From: Acidimicrobiaceae bacterium
GTDB taxonomy: Bacteria > Actinomycetota > Acidimicrobiia > Acidimicrobiales > Aldehydirespiratoraceae
Assembly: GCA_009842325.1 (NCBI GenBank)
Contig: VYFQ01000002.1
Span: 154,760 to 218,759 of the forward strand
Direction of reading: 5' to 3'
DNA length: 64,000 bases
Part shown: one piece after another, positions 32,557 through 40,103 of the stretch
How the letters are laid out: each line of letters starts with the position of its first letter
Position numbering within the stretch: position 1 is the stretch's first letter
Program-made: the position numbers and the translations under genes
Notes under the pieces: generated by a model
Seen by the model: only the letters and a program-made list of their open reading frames with translations
What the model was told of the DNA's origin: nothing
The model's database searches: none

Positions 32557-34245
32557 TTGGCCAAGATGAGCGGAGGAGAAGCCCTCGCCAAGTCTCTTGT
32601 ATCCGAAGGCGTCGAGGTCGTCTTCGGAATCCCGGGCATACAGGTCTATGGCATCGTCGCCGCGCTGAGGGACGAGCCCGGCATCCGCATGATCACGACC
32701 CGCCACGAGCAGGCGGCGACGCACATGGCCGATGGCTACGCCCGTGCATCGGGCCAGCCCGGGGTGGCGCTGGTGGTCCCGGGCGTGGGTCTCTACAACG
32801 CGTCGTCCGGCCTGGCCACTGCCTACTCCCGCTCCACGCCCGTGCTGCTCGTCGCGGGTCAGGTCCCCCGCCCCGCCATCGGCAAGAACATCGGGGCCGT
32901 GCACGAGGTCGCCGACCAGGCCGGCACCGTACGTTCCGTCACCAAGTGGCAGCGACAGGCGTCCAGGCCCCGCGAAGTCCCGGACGCCGTGTTCGAAGCG
33001 TTCAGGCAGATGCGCACCGGCCGTCCCCGTCCAGTGCTGATCGAGATGCCGCCCGAAGCCGGGGTGGAGCGGGAGGAAGTCGAGCTCCGGAACCCGGCCC
33101 GTGCCACGAGGATTGTTCCCAGCCCCGAAGATCTGAGAGAGGCCGCCCGTGTGATCTCAAGATCCAGCATGCCTTTGATATACGCCGGCGGCGGTGTGGC
33201 GCGTTCCGACGCCGAAGATGCTCTGGTCAAGCTGGCCGAGGCGACGAATACAGCCGTCATAACCTCCAGCGGCGGTAAGGGAACCATCCCGGACAGCCAT
33301 CCGCTGTCCTACGGCTCCTGCTTCAGTCCCAGGGGTGAGAGACAGGAGATGAACCAGCTCTACGAGGTGATGCAGTCCGCCGACGTGGTGATTGGAATCG
33401 GCGCACGCTTCTCGCTCGGAAATCCGGCGGGCGAGGCGTCCACGTTGGTGAACATCAACATCGACCACGCAGAGCTCACAAGGCACCAGGCGAACACGAT
33501 CCCTCTGCACGGCGACGCCAGAGCGACGATCGAGGTGTTGCTTCCTTACCTCATTGAGGCCGGGGCAGAGGAGCGTCCGTCACCCGCTGAGGCAGTCAGC
33601 GCGGCCCGCAAACTGATCGCCTACTACGACATCCGGCTCAAGGAGCCGCAGTACGCCGTTCTGGAGGCCATGCAGCGGGGCATCCCGCAAGACGCCTTCA
33701 TCGTCTGGGACGTCACGCAGTTCGGCTACTACGCCCGCACCCACTACCAGGTCAACCACCCGAAGACATACATCGACTCCGGCTACTCGTTCAACCTCGG
33801 CTACGCCTATCCGACCGCGCTGGGTGTCAAGGTGGCCAGGCCCGACCGCCCTGTGATCTGCATGGCCGGGGACGGGGGGTTCATGTTCAACTCGCCCGAG
33901 CTCTCCACCGCTCTGAAGTACGGCATCAATGTCGTGGCCGTGATCTTCAGAAACGACTCCTACGGCAACGTCGCCCGCGACCTCGACGACGCATTCGGCG
34001 GAGCCTATGGGACCGACCTGCACAACCCCGACTTCGTGAGGTACGCAGAGTCGTTCGGTGCGGTCGGCATGAGAGCAGACGACCCGATGGAGTTGGAGAG
34101 GTTGATACCCCTCGCGTTGGAGCGGCAGAGTCCCGTGCTGATCGAGGTTCCCTTCGGAGAAATGTCCATACCACCGGCGCCACAGTTCGCGCCGCTCTAC
34201 AAGCTGCCCTGGACCATGCCGCAAGAGGGTCTCATACAGTCCTGA
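32557..34245 (+). CDS. thiamine-pyrophosphate enzyme, acetolactate-synthase-like
   Basis: 562 residues. The N-terminal pyrimidine-binding domain has FGIPGIQVYGIVAAL and RHEQAATHMADGYARASG with the conserved Glu. A central Rossmann domain includes ADVVIGIGARFSLGNPAG. The C-terminal domain has the ThDP motif MAGDGGFMFNSPELSTALKYGINVVAVIFRNDSYGN. It decarboxylates or ligates a 2-oxo acid; true acetolactate synthase is unlikely as no small subunit is here. Sulfopyruvate- or oxamate-type substrates are possible in view of the neighbours. Start TTG 32557, with GGGGG 6 bases upstream; ATG 32566 is the alternative. Confidence 0.85.
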   Translation: MAKMSGGEALAKSLVSEGVEVVFGIPGIQVYGIVAALRDEPGIRMITTRHEQAATHMADGYARASGQPGVALVVPGVGLYNASSGLATAYSRSTPVLLVAGQVPRPAIGKNIGAVHEVADQAGTVRSVTKWQRQASRPREVPDAVFEAFRQMRTGRPRPVLIEMPPEAGVEREEVELRNPARATRIVPSPEDLREAARVISRSSMPLIYAGGGVARSDAEDALVKLAEATNTAVITSSGGKGTIPDSHPLSYGSCFSPRGERQEMNQLYEVMQSADVVIGIGARFSLGNPAGEASTLVNINIDHAELTRHQANTIPLHGDARATIEVLLPYLIEAGAEERPSPAEAVSAARKLIAYYDIRLKEPQYAVLEAMQRGIPQDAFIVWDVTQFGYYARTHYQVNHPKTYIDSGYSFNLGYAYPTALGVKVARPDRPVICMAGDGGFMFNSPELSTALKYGINVVAVIFRNDSYGNVARDLDDAFGGAYGTDLHNPDFVRYAESFGAVGMRADDPMELERLIPLALERQSPVLIEVPFGEMSIPPAPQFAPLYKLPWTMPQEGLIQS

Positions 34246-34256
34246 CACGCGGCTGC

Positions 34257-34273
34257 GGGGCCAGGGCAGCCCC
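34257..34273. terminator. possible bidirectional hairpin between convergent genes
   Basis: GGGGC-CAGGGCA-GCCCC lies in the 49-base space between the TPP gene and the convergent regulator. The stem is short and no T tract follows. Confidence 0.3.
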
Positions 34274-34294
34274 GGGCGCGATCCGGCGGCGGGG

Positions 34295-34948
34295 TCAGGA
34301 GGGCCTGAGCGCCGTCCACACCGCCCGGGCCGGGTGCCGGGCGGGGTTGCGCCAGCGGTGCTCGTGGTCGGTCCGGAAGTGGATCGAGTCGCCCCTGCGC
34401 AACTGGAAGGTCTGACCGGAGACGTCGACGTCGAGCCTCCCCGACAGCATGTGGATCAGCTCCTCGCCCGCGTGGCGCAGCGGCGACTCGCCGCTGTCCG
34501 CTCCGGGTTCGACCTCCGCGATCGCGGTGGCCACGAAGTACTGGCCGTAGGGACCGGAGATTCCCTCCAGGGTGAGGCCCTCATGGGGGGTGTAGATCGA
34601 TCGACGCTCGGACGCAGGGGTGAAGACCACGTACGGCGGCGACTCCAGCTCCTCGTCCACGAAGTACGCCACCGGCTGCTCGAGGGCCGCGGCCAGCTTC
34701 AGCAGGGTTGTGATGGTGGGCACCATGGTGCCCTGCTCCACCTTGTGAATGGCCGCGGTCGACACGTCGGAGCGGTCGGCGAGCTGCTGCAGCGACAGGC
34801 TCCACTGCTTGCGCAGGTGGCGGATCTTGGGCCCGATCGAGTTCACGACCGCGCTCAGCGTCTCGCCGCTCACCTGATTGGACCGTCCGTCCGCGCCCGC
34901 AGCGCTGGTCGCGGCCTGGCCGGTCATGCCTCCATCACGGGCGTGCAT
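34295..34948 (-). CDS. XRE-family regulator with C-terminal cupin domain
   Basis: 217 residues from ATG 34948, or 210 from ATG 34927. An N-terminal helix-turn-helix IRHLRKQWSLSLQQLADRSDVSTAAIHKVEQGTMVPTI (about residues 35-75) is followed by a cupin, with HAGEELIHMLSGRLDVDVSGQTFQLRRGDSIHFRTDHEHRWRN as the effector-binding barrel. Such proteins, like PuuR, control amine and amide catabolism through small ligands. It is divergent from osmC, and the shared element at 34970 lies in its own upstream region, so autoregulation plus control of the nitrile hydratase operon is a reasonable inference. Confidence 0.88.
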   Translation of the reverse strand: MHARDGGMTGQAATSAAGADGRSNQVSGETLSAVVNSIGPKIRHLRKQWSLSLQQLADRSDVSTAAIHKVEQGTMVPTITTLLKLAAALEQPVAYFVDEELESPPYVVFTPASERRSIYTPHEGLTLEGISGPYGQYFVATAIAEVEPGADSGESPLRHAGEELIHMLSGRLDVDVSGQTFQLRRGDSIHFRTDHEHRWRNPARHPARAVWTALRPS

Positions 34949-34969
34949 TCTAGACCACGGCCTTTTCGC

Positions 34970-34998
34970 TTGTGATCTAGCGGTGTCGTATAGTTGAC
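34970..34998 (+). promoter_or_regulatory. osmC promoter/operator element TTGTGA-N13-TATAGTTGAC
   Basis: Same 29-base layout as 26928-26956: TTGYGA, 13 bases, TATAGTTGAC, with TGTCkTATAGTTGAC conserved. Between the regulator and osmC there is also the inverted repeat CTAGA (34950-34954) / TCTAG (34976-34980). It could bind the XRE-cupin protein. Confidence 0.5.
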
Positions 34999-35032
34999 GG
35001 CTCGCTGTCAGCAGCTTGAAGGACGACCCGCC

Positions 35033-35428
35033 GTGAGTTCTCCGACCCTTACCGTCTCGGCCCGGTGGCTGGGCGCCTACCGCTGCGACGTGTCCTCCGG
35101 CGACTTCACCATCCCAGTGGACGAGCCCGAGAGGTATGGAGGGACCAACCAGGGTCCCCAGCCCACCGAGCTCCTGCTGGCCGCGCTGTCGTCGTGCTTC
35201 ACCCTCGCCGTGGCCCACGCGGCCGGCAAGCGGGGCATCGAGCTGTCCCATCTGGCGGTGGAGGTGACCGGCACCTACGACGGCCCCAGTTTCTCGGCCC
35301 TCGAGATCCGGGTCGATGTCGGCTGTGACGACGCCGTCAAGGATCGGCTGCTGGAGGCGGCGGCTCGCGTCTGCTACGTGTCCAACACCATCCGCAACAC
35401 TCCGGAGATGTCGGTACGGGCCGTCTGA
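35033..35428 (+). CDS. OsmC-family protein
   Basis: 131 residues with ELLLAALSSCFTLAVAHAAG, holding the first redox Cys, and RVCYVSNTIRNTPEM, holding the second. These two cysteines make a thiol peroxidase site in OsmC/Ohr proteins. The family reduces organic hydroperoxides or transfers sulfur-linked groups. GTG at 35033 has GAAGGA 9 bases upstream. It shares its promoter element with nitrile hydratase, whose alpha-subunit cysteines need oxidation, so a role in thiol redox is an attractive but untested link. Confidence 0.85.
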   Translation: MSSPTLTVSARWLGAYRCDVSSGDFTIPVDEPERYGGTNQGPQPTELLLAALSSCFTLAVAHAAGKRGIELSHLAVEVTGTYDGPSFSALEIRVDVGCDDAVKDRLLEAAARVCYVSNTIRNTPEMSVRAV

Positions 35429-35456
35429 AAGGGCGCACGCGGCTTGCAGGCGCGGC

Positions 35457-35519
35457 TTGACACTGGCGCGGGGTCGGCTTTAGGTTCCGATACGCAGTTC
35501 TCTCATCCGACACGACGGG
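35457..35519 (+). promoter_or_regulatory. sigma70-like promoter plus downstream operator (flavoprotein gene)
   Basis: TTGACA (35457-35462), 17 bases, TTAGGT (35480-35485), 15 bases, TCTCATCCGA (35501-35510), then ACACGACGGG. Spacings equal those before the amide channel at 28640. The gene start is the ATG at 35553. Confidence 0.65.
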
Positions 35520-35552
35520 CTAATCAGGAGGTCCGGTGACGAAAGGGTCACG

Positions 35553-36875
35553 ATGCGGATAGCGGTAATCGGCGGCGGCGCCGCAGGCATCGGTGCTGCC
35601 GGCGCGGCCAAGGGGGTCGATCCGGACGCCGATGTCGTGGTTTACACCGCGGACACCGATGTGGCCTACAGCCCATGCGGCATCCCCTACGTCCACGGCA
35701 AGGAGATCGACTCGTTCGACCGGCTCTTCCTGGCTACCAAGGAGCAGTACGTAGCCACCGGCATCGACGTCCACTACGAGACCACCGTGGAGGCCATCAA
35801 CCCGAAGTCGCGCACCCTTGCCGTCGCGGGTGAGGGCGAGGCGTCCTACGACCGCTTGGTCATCGCATCCGGATGGAACTACGCCGCCGTCGACGTCCCC
35901 GGAGCCGATCTCGACGGCATCTACGAGGTCAAGTACATCCGGGAGGCCATGGAATGGGACAAGCGCCTCGATTCCTGCACCTCGGCGGTGGTCGTCGACG
36001 CCGGTCTCGTGGCCATGGAGATGGTCGCGGCCCTGTGCCACCGGGGGATCAAGTGCACCGTCGTCGATCCCGCGCCCTGGCCCATGGCCGACGTGCTCGA
36101 CCCCGACATCGTCGAGCCGGTACGCCAGGCCTGGGAGGACGCCGGCGTCGACATGCAGTGGGGCAACCGGGTCACCGCCTTCCGGGGCGACGGAACGGTG
36201 AGCCGCGTTGAGACGCAGCAGGGCGACATCGAGGCCGACATCGTCATCGTCGGCACTCACAAGGTGCCCAACAACCCGCTGGCCGCCGCGGCCGGCCTCG
36301 AACTGGGCTCGACCGGGGGCCTGATCGTCGACTCGAGGATGCAGACGTCCGATCCAAACATCTACGCAGCGGGGGACTGCACCGAGATTCCCCACGGGGT
36401 CTCCGACATCCCGATCCAAGGTCTGACCGGCTCGCACGCCTACGCGCAGGGCAAGACGGCGGGGACCAATGCCGCCGGCGGGACCCGCCACTACCGGCCG
36501 GTCTTCGTGCCGTGGGGGCTGCTGGCCGGCGAGTGGATGATCGGCGGGGTGTCCTTCGGGGAGACGCTGGCCACTGCGCTGGGCATCCAGCACGTCGTGG
36601 GCAAGGCCCAGGGCATCACCCGGGCCCGCTACTACCCGGGCGTCAGGCCCATCACCGTCAAGCTGCTGGCCGAGCCCGGATCGCTGCGGCTCATCGGGGC
36701 CCAGATGATCGGCGGCGAGGGCATCAAGGAGCGGGCCGACTTCCTGGCCATGGCGGTTCGCGTCGGCCTCACCGTCGAGGAGCTGGCCACCATGGAGAAC
36801 GTCTACTCGCCCGCCATCGGCGCTCTCAACGAGCCGATCTCGGTGGCCGCCCAGAACCTGCTGGCCGGGCTGTAG
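35553..36875 (+). CDS. FAD/NAD-dependent pyridine nucleotide-disulfide oxidoreductase, CoA-disulfide-reductase-like
   Basis: 440 residues with GGGAAGIGAAGAAK (FAD site), the redox segment YSPCGIPYVHG with Cys42, LVIASGWNYA, VVVDAGLVAMEMVAAL (NAD region, where the usual GxGxxG is weak), YAAGDCTEI, and a C-terminal dimerisation domain with GEGIKERADFLAMAVR and NEPISVAAQNL. A single active Cys is that of CoA-disulfide reductase or NADH oxidase types. It could reduce a disulfide or persulfide in this island. Its promoter and operator match those of the amide channel, so the two are expected to respond together. Confidence 0.85.
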   Translation: MRIAVIGGGAAGIGAAGAAKGVDPDADVVVYTADTDVAYSPCGIPYVHGKEIDSFDRLFLATKEQYVATGIDVHYETTVEAINPKSRTLAVAGEGEASYDRLVIASGWNYAAVDVPGADLDGIYEVKYIREAMEWDKRLDSCTSAVVVDAGLVAMEMVAALCHRGIKCTVVDPAPWPMADVLDPDIVEPVRQAWEDAGVDMQWGNRVTAFRGDGTVSRVETQQGDIEADIVIVGTHKVPNNPLAAAAGLELGSTGGLIVDSRMQTSDPNIYAAGDCTEIPHGVSDIPIQGLTGSHAYAQGKTAGTNAAGGTRHYRPVFVPWGLLAGEWMIGGVSFGETLATALGIQHVVGKAQGITRARYYPGVRPITVKLLAEPGSLRLIGAQMIGGEGIKERADFLAMAVRVGLTVEELATMENVYSPAIGALNEPISVAAQNLLAGL

Positions 36876-36888
36876 GGGCGGCGCCGTC

Positions 36889-37149
36889 ATGGGATTCGCT
36901 CAGTGGCTCCGCTCCAACTCGGAGCACTACCTGGCCATCGACGCCCAGCGGCGTGTCGGCTCCCGCTACGGCGCGAGGATGCCGGAGAAGGCCAGCAGCC
37001 TGCGTGAGCACTTCTGGATGAATGTGTTCACACCGGCCTACCGCCTGCTGCCCTGGGGCTTGCGGCGGCGCGTCATAGGGGCGCTGCCGGGATCCCATCG
37101 AAGGGCGTGGCCCATCCGCTCCGGCCGGCCCCAGGGACCGGCGATCTGA
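36889..37149 (+). CDS. small hypothetical protein (86 aa)
   Basis: 86 residues, not recognised. It is basic and aromatic: FAQWLRSNSEHYLAIDAQRRVG, FWMNVFTPAYRLLPWGLRRRVI, then a Gly/Arg/Pro-rich tail. A central amphipathic stretch (WMNVFTPAYRLLPWGL) may touch membrane. It begins 13 bases after the flavoprotein stop with GGGCGGCG upstream and precedes the MSMEG_0572-type gene, so it is probably on the same transcript and may be a specific partner. Coding is supported by spacing and by its length without a stop. Confidence 0.5.
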   Translation: MGFAQWLRSNSEHYLAIDAQRRVGSRYGARMPEKASSLREHFWMNVFTPAYRLLPWGLRRRVIGALPGSHRRAWPIRSGRPQGPAI

Positions 37150-37191
37150 GATCCGACAAGCAACTACCCACACAACAACAAGGAGGCAACC

Positions 37192-37680
37192 ATGCCCAAG
37201 ACAGTGACCATCCCGCCGCCCCAGGAAGGCGACGTGATGCACAACATCGAGGAGAAGGTCTTCCCCGACTACAAGGCCGAAGAGGGCGACCAGGCGTACG
37301 TGTTCATGCACACGGTGCCCTTCGAGGGCTCGGTCGGCCTGGTGAACATGCTCACCGCCACCCGCTTGCAGCGCAAGGGCTTCAAGCTCACGTTCGTGCT
37401 GTACGGCCCGGCCGTGCTCATGGCCAACGCCGCTCGGGGCTACCCGGCGGTGGGCCAGGAAGGCTTCCCAGGCAACCTCGGGTACAACCGCCAGCTCCAG
37501 ACCCTCATCAACGAGGGCGCCACCGTCTACTGCTGCCGCTTCGCCATGGGAGCGCTGTACGGCATGCGCGAGGACGACGTCATGGAGGGCGTGACCCCGT
37601 TCAACCCGCTCGACGTCCTGGACGCCAATATCCAGGCCTGGCGCGACAGGGCGCTGGTCCTCTCCACCTGGACGCTCTGA
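37192..37680 (+). CDS. MSMEG_0572/Sll0783-type nitrogen-starvation protein (Nit1C-associated)
   Basis: 162 residues starting MPKTVTIPPPQEGDVMHNIEEKVFPDYKAEEGDQAYVFMHTVPFEG, with the family features MHTVPFEGSVGLVNMLTATRLQRKGF, LVLYGPAVLMANAARG and VYCCRFAMGALYG with adjacent cysteines. This DsrE-like protein is a constant member of the Nit1C cluster. Its activity is unknown; paired Cys suggest a thiol or persulfide role. A strong AAGGAGG Shine-Dalgarno sequence lies 6 bases before the ATG. It is 42 bases after the small unknown gene. Confidence 0.87.
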   Translation: MPKTVTIPPPQEGDVMHNIEEKVFPDYKAEEGDQAYVFMHTVPFEGSVGLVNMLTATRLQRKGFKLTFVLYGPAVLMANAARGYPAVGQEGFPGNLGYNRQLQTLINEGATVYCCRFAMGALYGMREDDVMEGVTPFNPLDVLDANIQAWRDRALVLSTWTL

Positions 37681-37696
37681 CCTAACCCGGCGCGGC

Positions 37697-37702
37697 TACG
37701 GT
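37697..37702 (+). promoter_or_regulatory. -10 hexamer TACGGT of a leaderless-type promoter (rnhB)
   Basis: TACGGT followed by 7 bases and ATG 37710; no Shine-Dalgarno sequence. It starts a new transcript after the nitrogen island. Confidence 0.5.
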
Positions 37703-37709
37703 CGCGCCG

Positions 37710-38507
37710 ATGGCTTCCACCGCTCCGACCGTGGCGCCTCTCCGGCGCGCCCTGCGGGGACGGGCGCCGGGACTGCGGGCGGAGCGGGCCCTGTGGGACT
37801 CCGGCGCCGCGGTGGTGGCCGGCGTCGACGAGGTGGGTCGAGGTTCCTGGGCCGGGCCGCTCACGGTGGCGGCCGTGGTCGCCGATCCCGATCGGCGCAT
37901 CTACAAGGTGCGCGACTCCAAGATGCTCACCGCGGCTGAGCGTGAGACGCTGCACGACCGCATACGGGCTTGGGCGCGGGCGGTCTCGGTGGGCCATGCC
38001 ACCGTCGCCGAGTGCACCGAGCTGGGCATGGCTGACGCCCAGCGCCTGGCTGCCCGGCGTGCCATCGACGGGCTGGGTCTCGACGTGGATCACGTGCTGG
38101 TCGACGGGAAGTGGGACTTCCTGGCCTCATCCGGAGACTCCGACGAGGATGACGCTGAGCGGTCCGGTCGGCCGGGGGTCACCACCATCGTGCGGGGCGA
38201 CGCTTCCAGCCTGTCGATCGCGTCCGCGTCGGTGGTGGCCAAGGTGACCCGCGACCGCCTCATGGTCGCGGCTGCGGAGCGCTATCCGGCCTACTGGTTC
38301 GCGTCCAACAAGGGCTACCCCTGCCCGCGCCACATCGCCGCGCTGGCTGCCTGGGGTCCGTGCGCCATCCACCGCCGCCGCTGGGTGTTCATGGACGATC
38401 TGCGCTGGAGCGGCGTTCCCCGTGTCCTTCCGGAGCCGCAAGACGCTCATCCGCAACTGTTCGACACCACTCCGGTAGCCGCCGCCGCGACGGGCGGGCG
38501 ACGGTAG
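37710..38507 (+). CDS. rnhB: ribonuclease HII
   Basis: 265 residues with the active-site start VAGVDEVGRGSWAGPLTVAAVV (Asp-Glu), VRDSKMLTAAERETLHDRI, VLVDGKWDF with the second Asp, and ASVVAKVTRDRLM plus SNKGYPCPRHIAAL. It cleaves the RNA strand of RNA-DNA hybrids and ribonucleotides in DNA. N-terminal 35 residues precede the core and are basic. ATG 37710 is at leaderless distance from TACGGT. Longer than E. coli RNase HII (198) because of both ends. Confidence 0.95.
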   Translation: MASTAPTVAPLRRALRGRAPGLRAERALWDSGAAVVAGVDEVGRGSWAGPLTVAAVVADPDRRIYKVRDSKMLTAAERETLHDRIRAWARAVSVGHATVAECTELGMADAQRLAARRAIDGLGLDVDHVLVDGKWDFLASSGDSDEDDAERSGRPGVTTIVRGDASSLSIASASVVAKVTRDRLMVAAAERYPAYWFASNKGYPCPRHIAALAAWGPCAIHRRRWVFMDDLRWSGVPRVLPEPQDAHPQLFDTTPVAAAATGGRR

Positions 38508-38519
38508 CCTGCAGTCGCC

Positions 38520-38852
38520 ATGGGCCAGCCCGTCACCTTCCTGCGCACCTCGTCGCCCCGATCCGGCCTCGTGCGCTTCGAGCTGAACCGGACCATTACC
38601 GGCATGGGCCACGAGCGTTACCGGGCCGGCGAGGAGATCCTCGGAGACCGTCCTTCCGACGAACTGGCCCGCCGGATGCTGGCCACCGGCAGGCTGTCGT
38701 CGCTGCACATCCACGGCTCGGTGATTACCGCCGAGCTGGCCGGCGCGGACGACTCCGGCCTGGGCGACGTGATCGCCAGCCTCTACACCTACTACGTGCC
38801 CGGCGTGGAGATCCCCAGCGACGAGGAACTTATCGCCATGGTCGAAAGCTGA
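38520..38852 (+). CDS. small protein resembling the Nfu_N scaffold domain
   Basis: 110 residues: VRFELNRTITGMGHERYRAGEEIL, then DELARRMLATGRLSSLHIHGSVITAEL. The second part resembles the PLAxxLFxIxGVxSVF-xxxFITV strand of the NifU/Nfu N-terminal domain, but there is no CxxC NifU site, so it is not a full Nfu protein. It might be an iron-sulfur assembly helper. TAGCCT is 9 bases before the ATG, farther than in other leaderless-type promoters here, and it coincides with the rnhB stop codon. Confidence 0.6.
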   Translation: MGQPVTFLRTSSPRSGLVRFELNRTITGMGHERYRAGEEILGDRPSDELARRMLATGRLSSLHIHGSVITAELAGADDSGLGDVIASLYTYYVPGVEIPSDEELIAMVES

Positions 38853-38881
38853 TCAGAAACACACAGAAAGGACGCTGACCC

Positions 38882-39340
38882 ATGGTCAACCCCATTCCCG
38901 ACGACTACCCGCGAATCTCGACCTACCTCTGCGTGGACGGCGCAGCCGAGGCCATCGACTTCTACACGAGCGTTCTGGGCTTCACCGAGAGTCGCCGCAT
39001 GGATTTCGGCGGCCGGATCGGCCATAGCGAGCTGCGTCTCGGCGACTCCCTGATCATGCTGTCCGACGAGTGGCCCGAGGAGGGCGTCGTGGGGCCTAAG
39101 ACGCTGGGCGGGACGCCGGTGTCCATGACTGTGAACGTCGAGGACTGCGACGCGACCTTCGCAGCCGCGCTGGCGGCCGGGGCTACGGAGCTGAGGCCGC
39201 CCGAGGATCAGTTCTACGGTGATCGCGCCGGTCAGTTCCTGGACCCGTGGGGCCACAAGTGGAGTGTTCACACCCACATCGAGGACGTGGACGACGAAGA
39301 GCTGGACCGGCGCGCCGCCGCGATGATGGGCGGAGGCTGA
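38882..39340 (+). CDS. VOC-superfamily (glyoxalase/bleomycin resistance) protein
   Basis: 152 residues starting PDDYPRISTYLCVDGAAEAIDFYTSVLGFTE, with GHSELRLGDSLIMLSDE and a DPWGHKWSVHTHIEDV end. These are the paired beta-alpha-beta modules of the VOC fold with metal-binding His and Glu. It may be a small dioxygenase, isomerase or epimerase; substrate unknown. AAAGGA lies 9 bases before the ATG. It precedes thrH by 6 bases, likely cotranscribed. Confidence 0.82.
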   Translation: MVNPIPDDYPRISTYLCVDGAAEAIDFYTSVLGFTESRRMDFGGRIGHSELRLGDSLIMLSDEWPEEGVVGPKTLGGTPVSMTVNVEDCDATFAAALAAGATELRPPEDQFYGDRAGQFLDPWGHKWSVHTHIEDVDDEELDRRAAAMMGGG

Positions 39341-39346
39341 GCGCGA

Positions 39347-39967
39347 GTGCGCTCCCCTCCGCAGTCTCTGGTCGTGCTCGATGTGGAGGGCGTGCTCACC
39401 CCAGAGGTGTGGATCGCGGTAGCCGAGCGCACCGGCATCGACTTCCTGCGTCGCACCACCCGCGACGAGCCCGACTACGACGTGCTGATGAAGAGCAGGA
39501 TCGCGGCGCTCGACGCGGCCGGCATCACCATGACCACCATCATGGAGGTCGTTGAGGGGCTCGCGCCGCTGCCCGGCGCCCGCCGGTTCCTCGAGGAGCT
39601 CCAGTCCCGCGTCCCCGTCGTGCTGCTGTCGGACACCTTCGAGCAGTTCGGCCGCCCCCTGATGGCGCAGTTGGGCTGGCCCCTGCTGCTGTGCCACCGG
39701 CTGGTGGTGGAGGGCGACCGCCTGGCCGACTACCGGCTGCGGGTCAACGACCAGAAGGCGAGGTCGGTGGAGGCCTTCCGCGCCCTCAACTACCGGGTGG
39801 TGGCGGTGGGGGACTCCTACAACGACATGACCATGCTGGCCGCGGCCGACTCGGGGATCCTGTTCCGGGCGCCGGACAACGTGATCGCCGAGCACCCGCA
39901 TTACCCCTGCTGCACGGCCTATGAGGACCTCCTGAGCCTGATCGACGACTGCATTCTGAATTTTTAA
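39347..39967 (+). CDS. thrH: HAD phosphatase, phosphoserine phosphatase/homoserine phosphotransferase ThrH
   Basis: 206 residues with the nucleophile motif VVLDVEGVLTPEVW, motif II VVLLSDTFEQFGRPLM, and the third motif VVAVGDSYNDMTML. The LDVEGVL form and the length of about 205 are typical of Pseudomonas ThrH, which hydrolyses phosphoserine and transfers phosphate to homoserine. A serine-related catabolic role is possible, and it is next to a VOC protein. The GTG at 39347 is 6 bases after the VOC stop. A T-rich stretch follows the stop. Confidence 0.85.
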   Translation: MRSPPQSLVVLDVEGVLTPEVWIAVAERTGIDFLRRTTRDEPDYDVLMKSRIAALDAAGITMTTIMEVVEGLAPLPGARRFLEELQSRVPVVLLSDTFEQFGRPLMAQLGWPLLLCHRLVVEGDRLADYRLRVNDQKARSVEAFRALNYRVVAVGDSYNDMTMLAAADSGILFRAPDNVIAEHPHYPCCTAYEDLLSLIDDCILNF

Positions 39968-40103
39968 TAAAGTATTTGCAGTCCCCTGAGGGGTGAGCTA
40001 CGGTCCGCGTCGGACGCTCTCAGGCTCCCGCCCTGAGTTCGTTCGCTACCGAACGGTTGGTGTGCTACGGTCCGCCGCCGAACGCTCCCAGGAGGTATGT
40101 CCA
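39968..40103 (+). promoter_or_regulatory. livK leader with direct repeats and three hairpins
   Basis: 136 bases. The 12-mer GCTACGGTCCGC occurs at 39997-40008 and 40064-40075, each holding a TACGGT -10-like box and a similar following ACGCTC. Between and around are stems CCCC-TGA-GGGG (39983-39993), CTCAGG / CCTGAG (40019-40037) and CGTTCG-CTAC-CGAACG (40040-40055). The TTTTTAATAAAG tract just after thrH could form its terminator. Confidence 0.55.

Noticed and set aside
15032..37680. A nitrilase gene as expected for a Nit1C cluster
   Set aside because: No reading frame in the window has the nitrilase Glu-Lys-Cys signatures.
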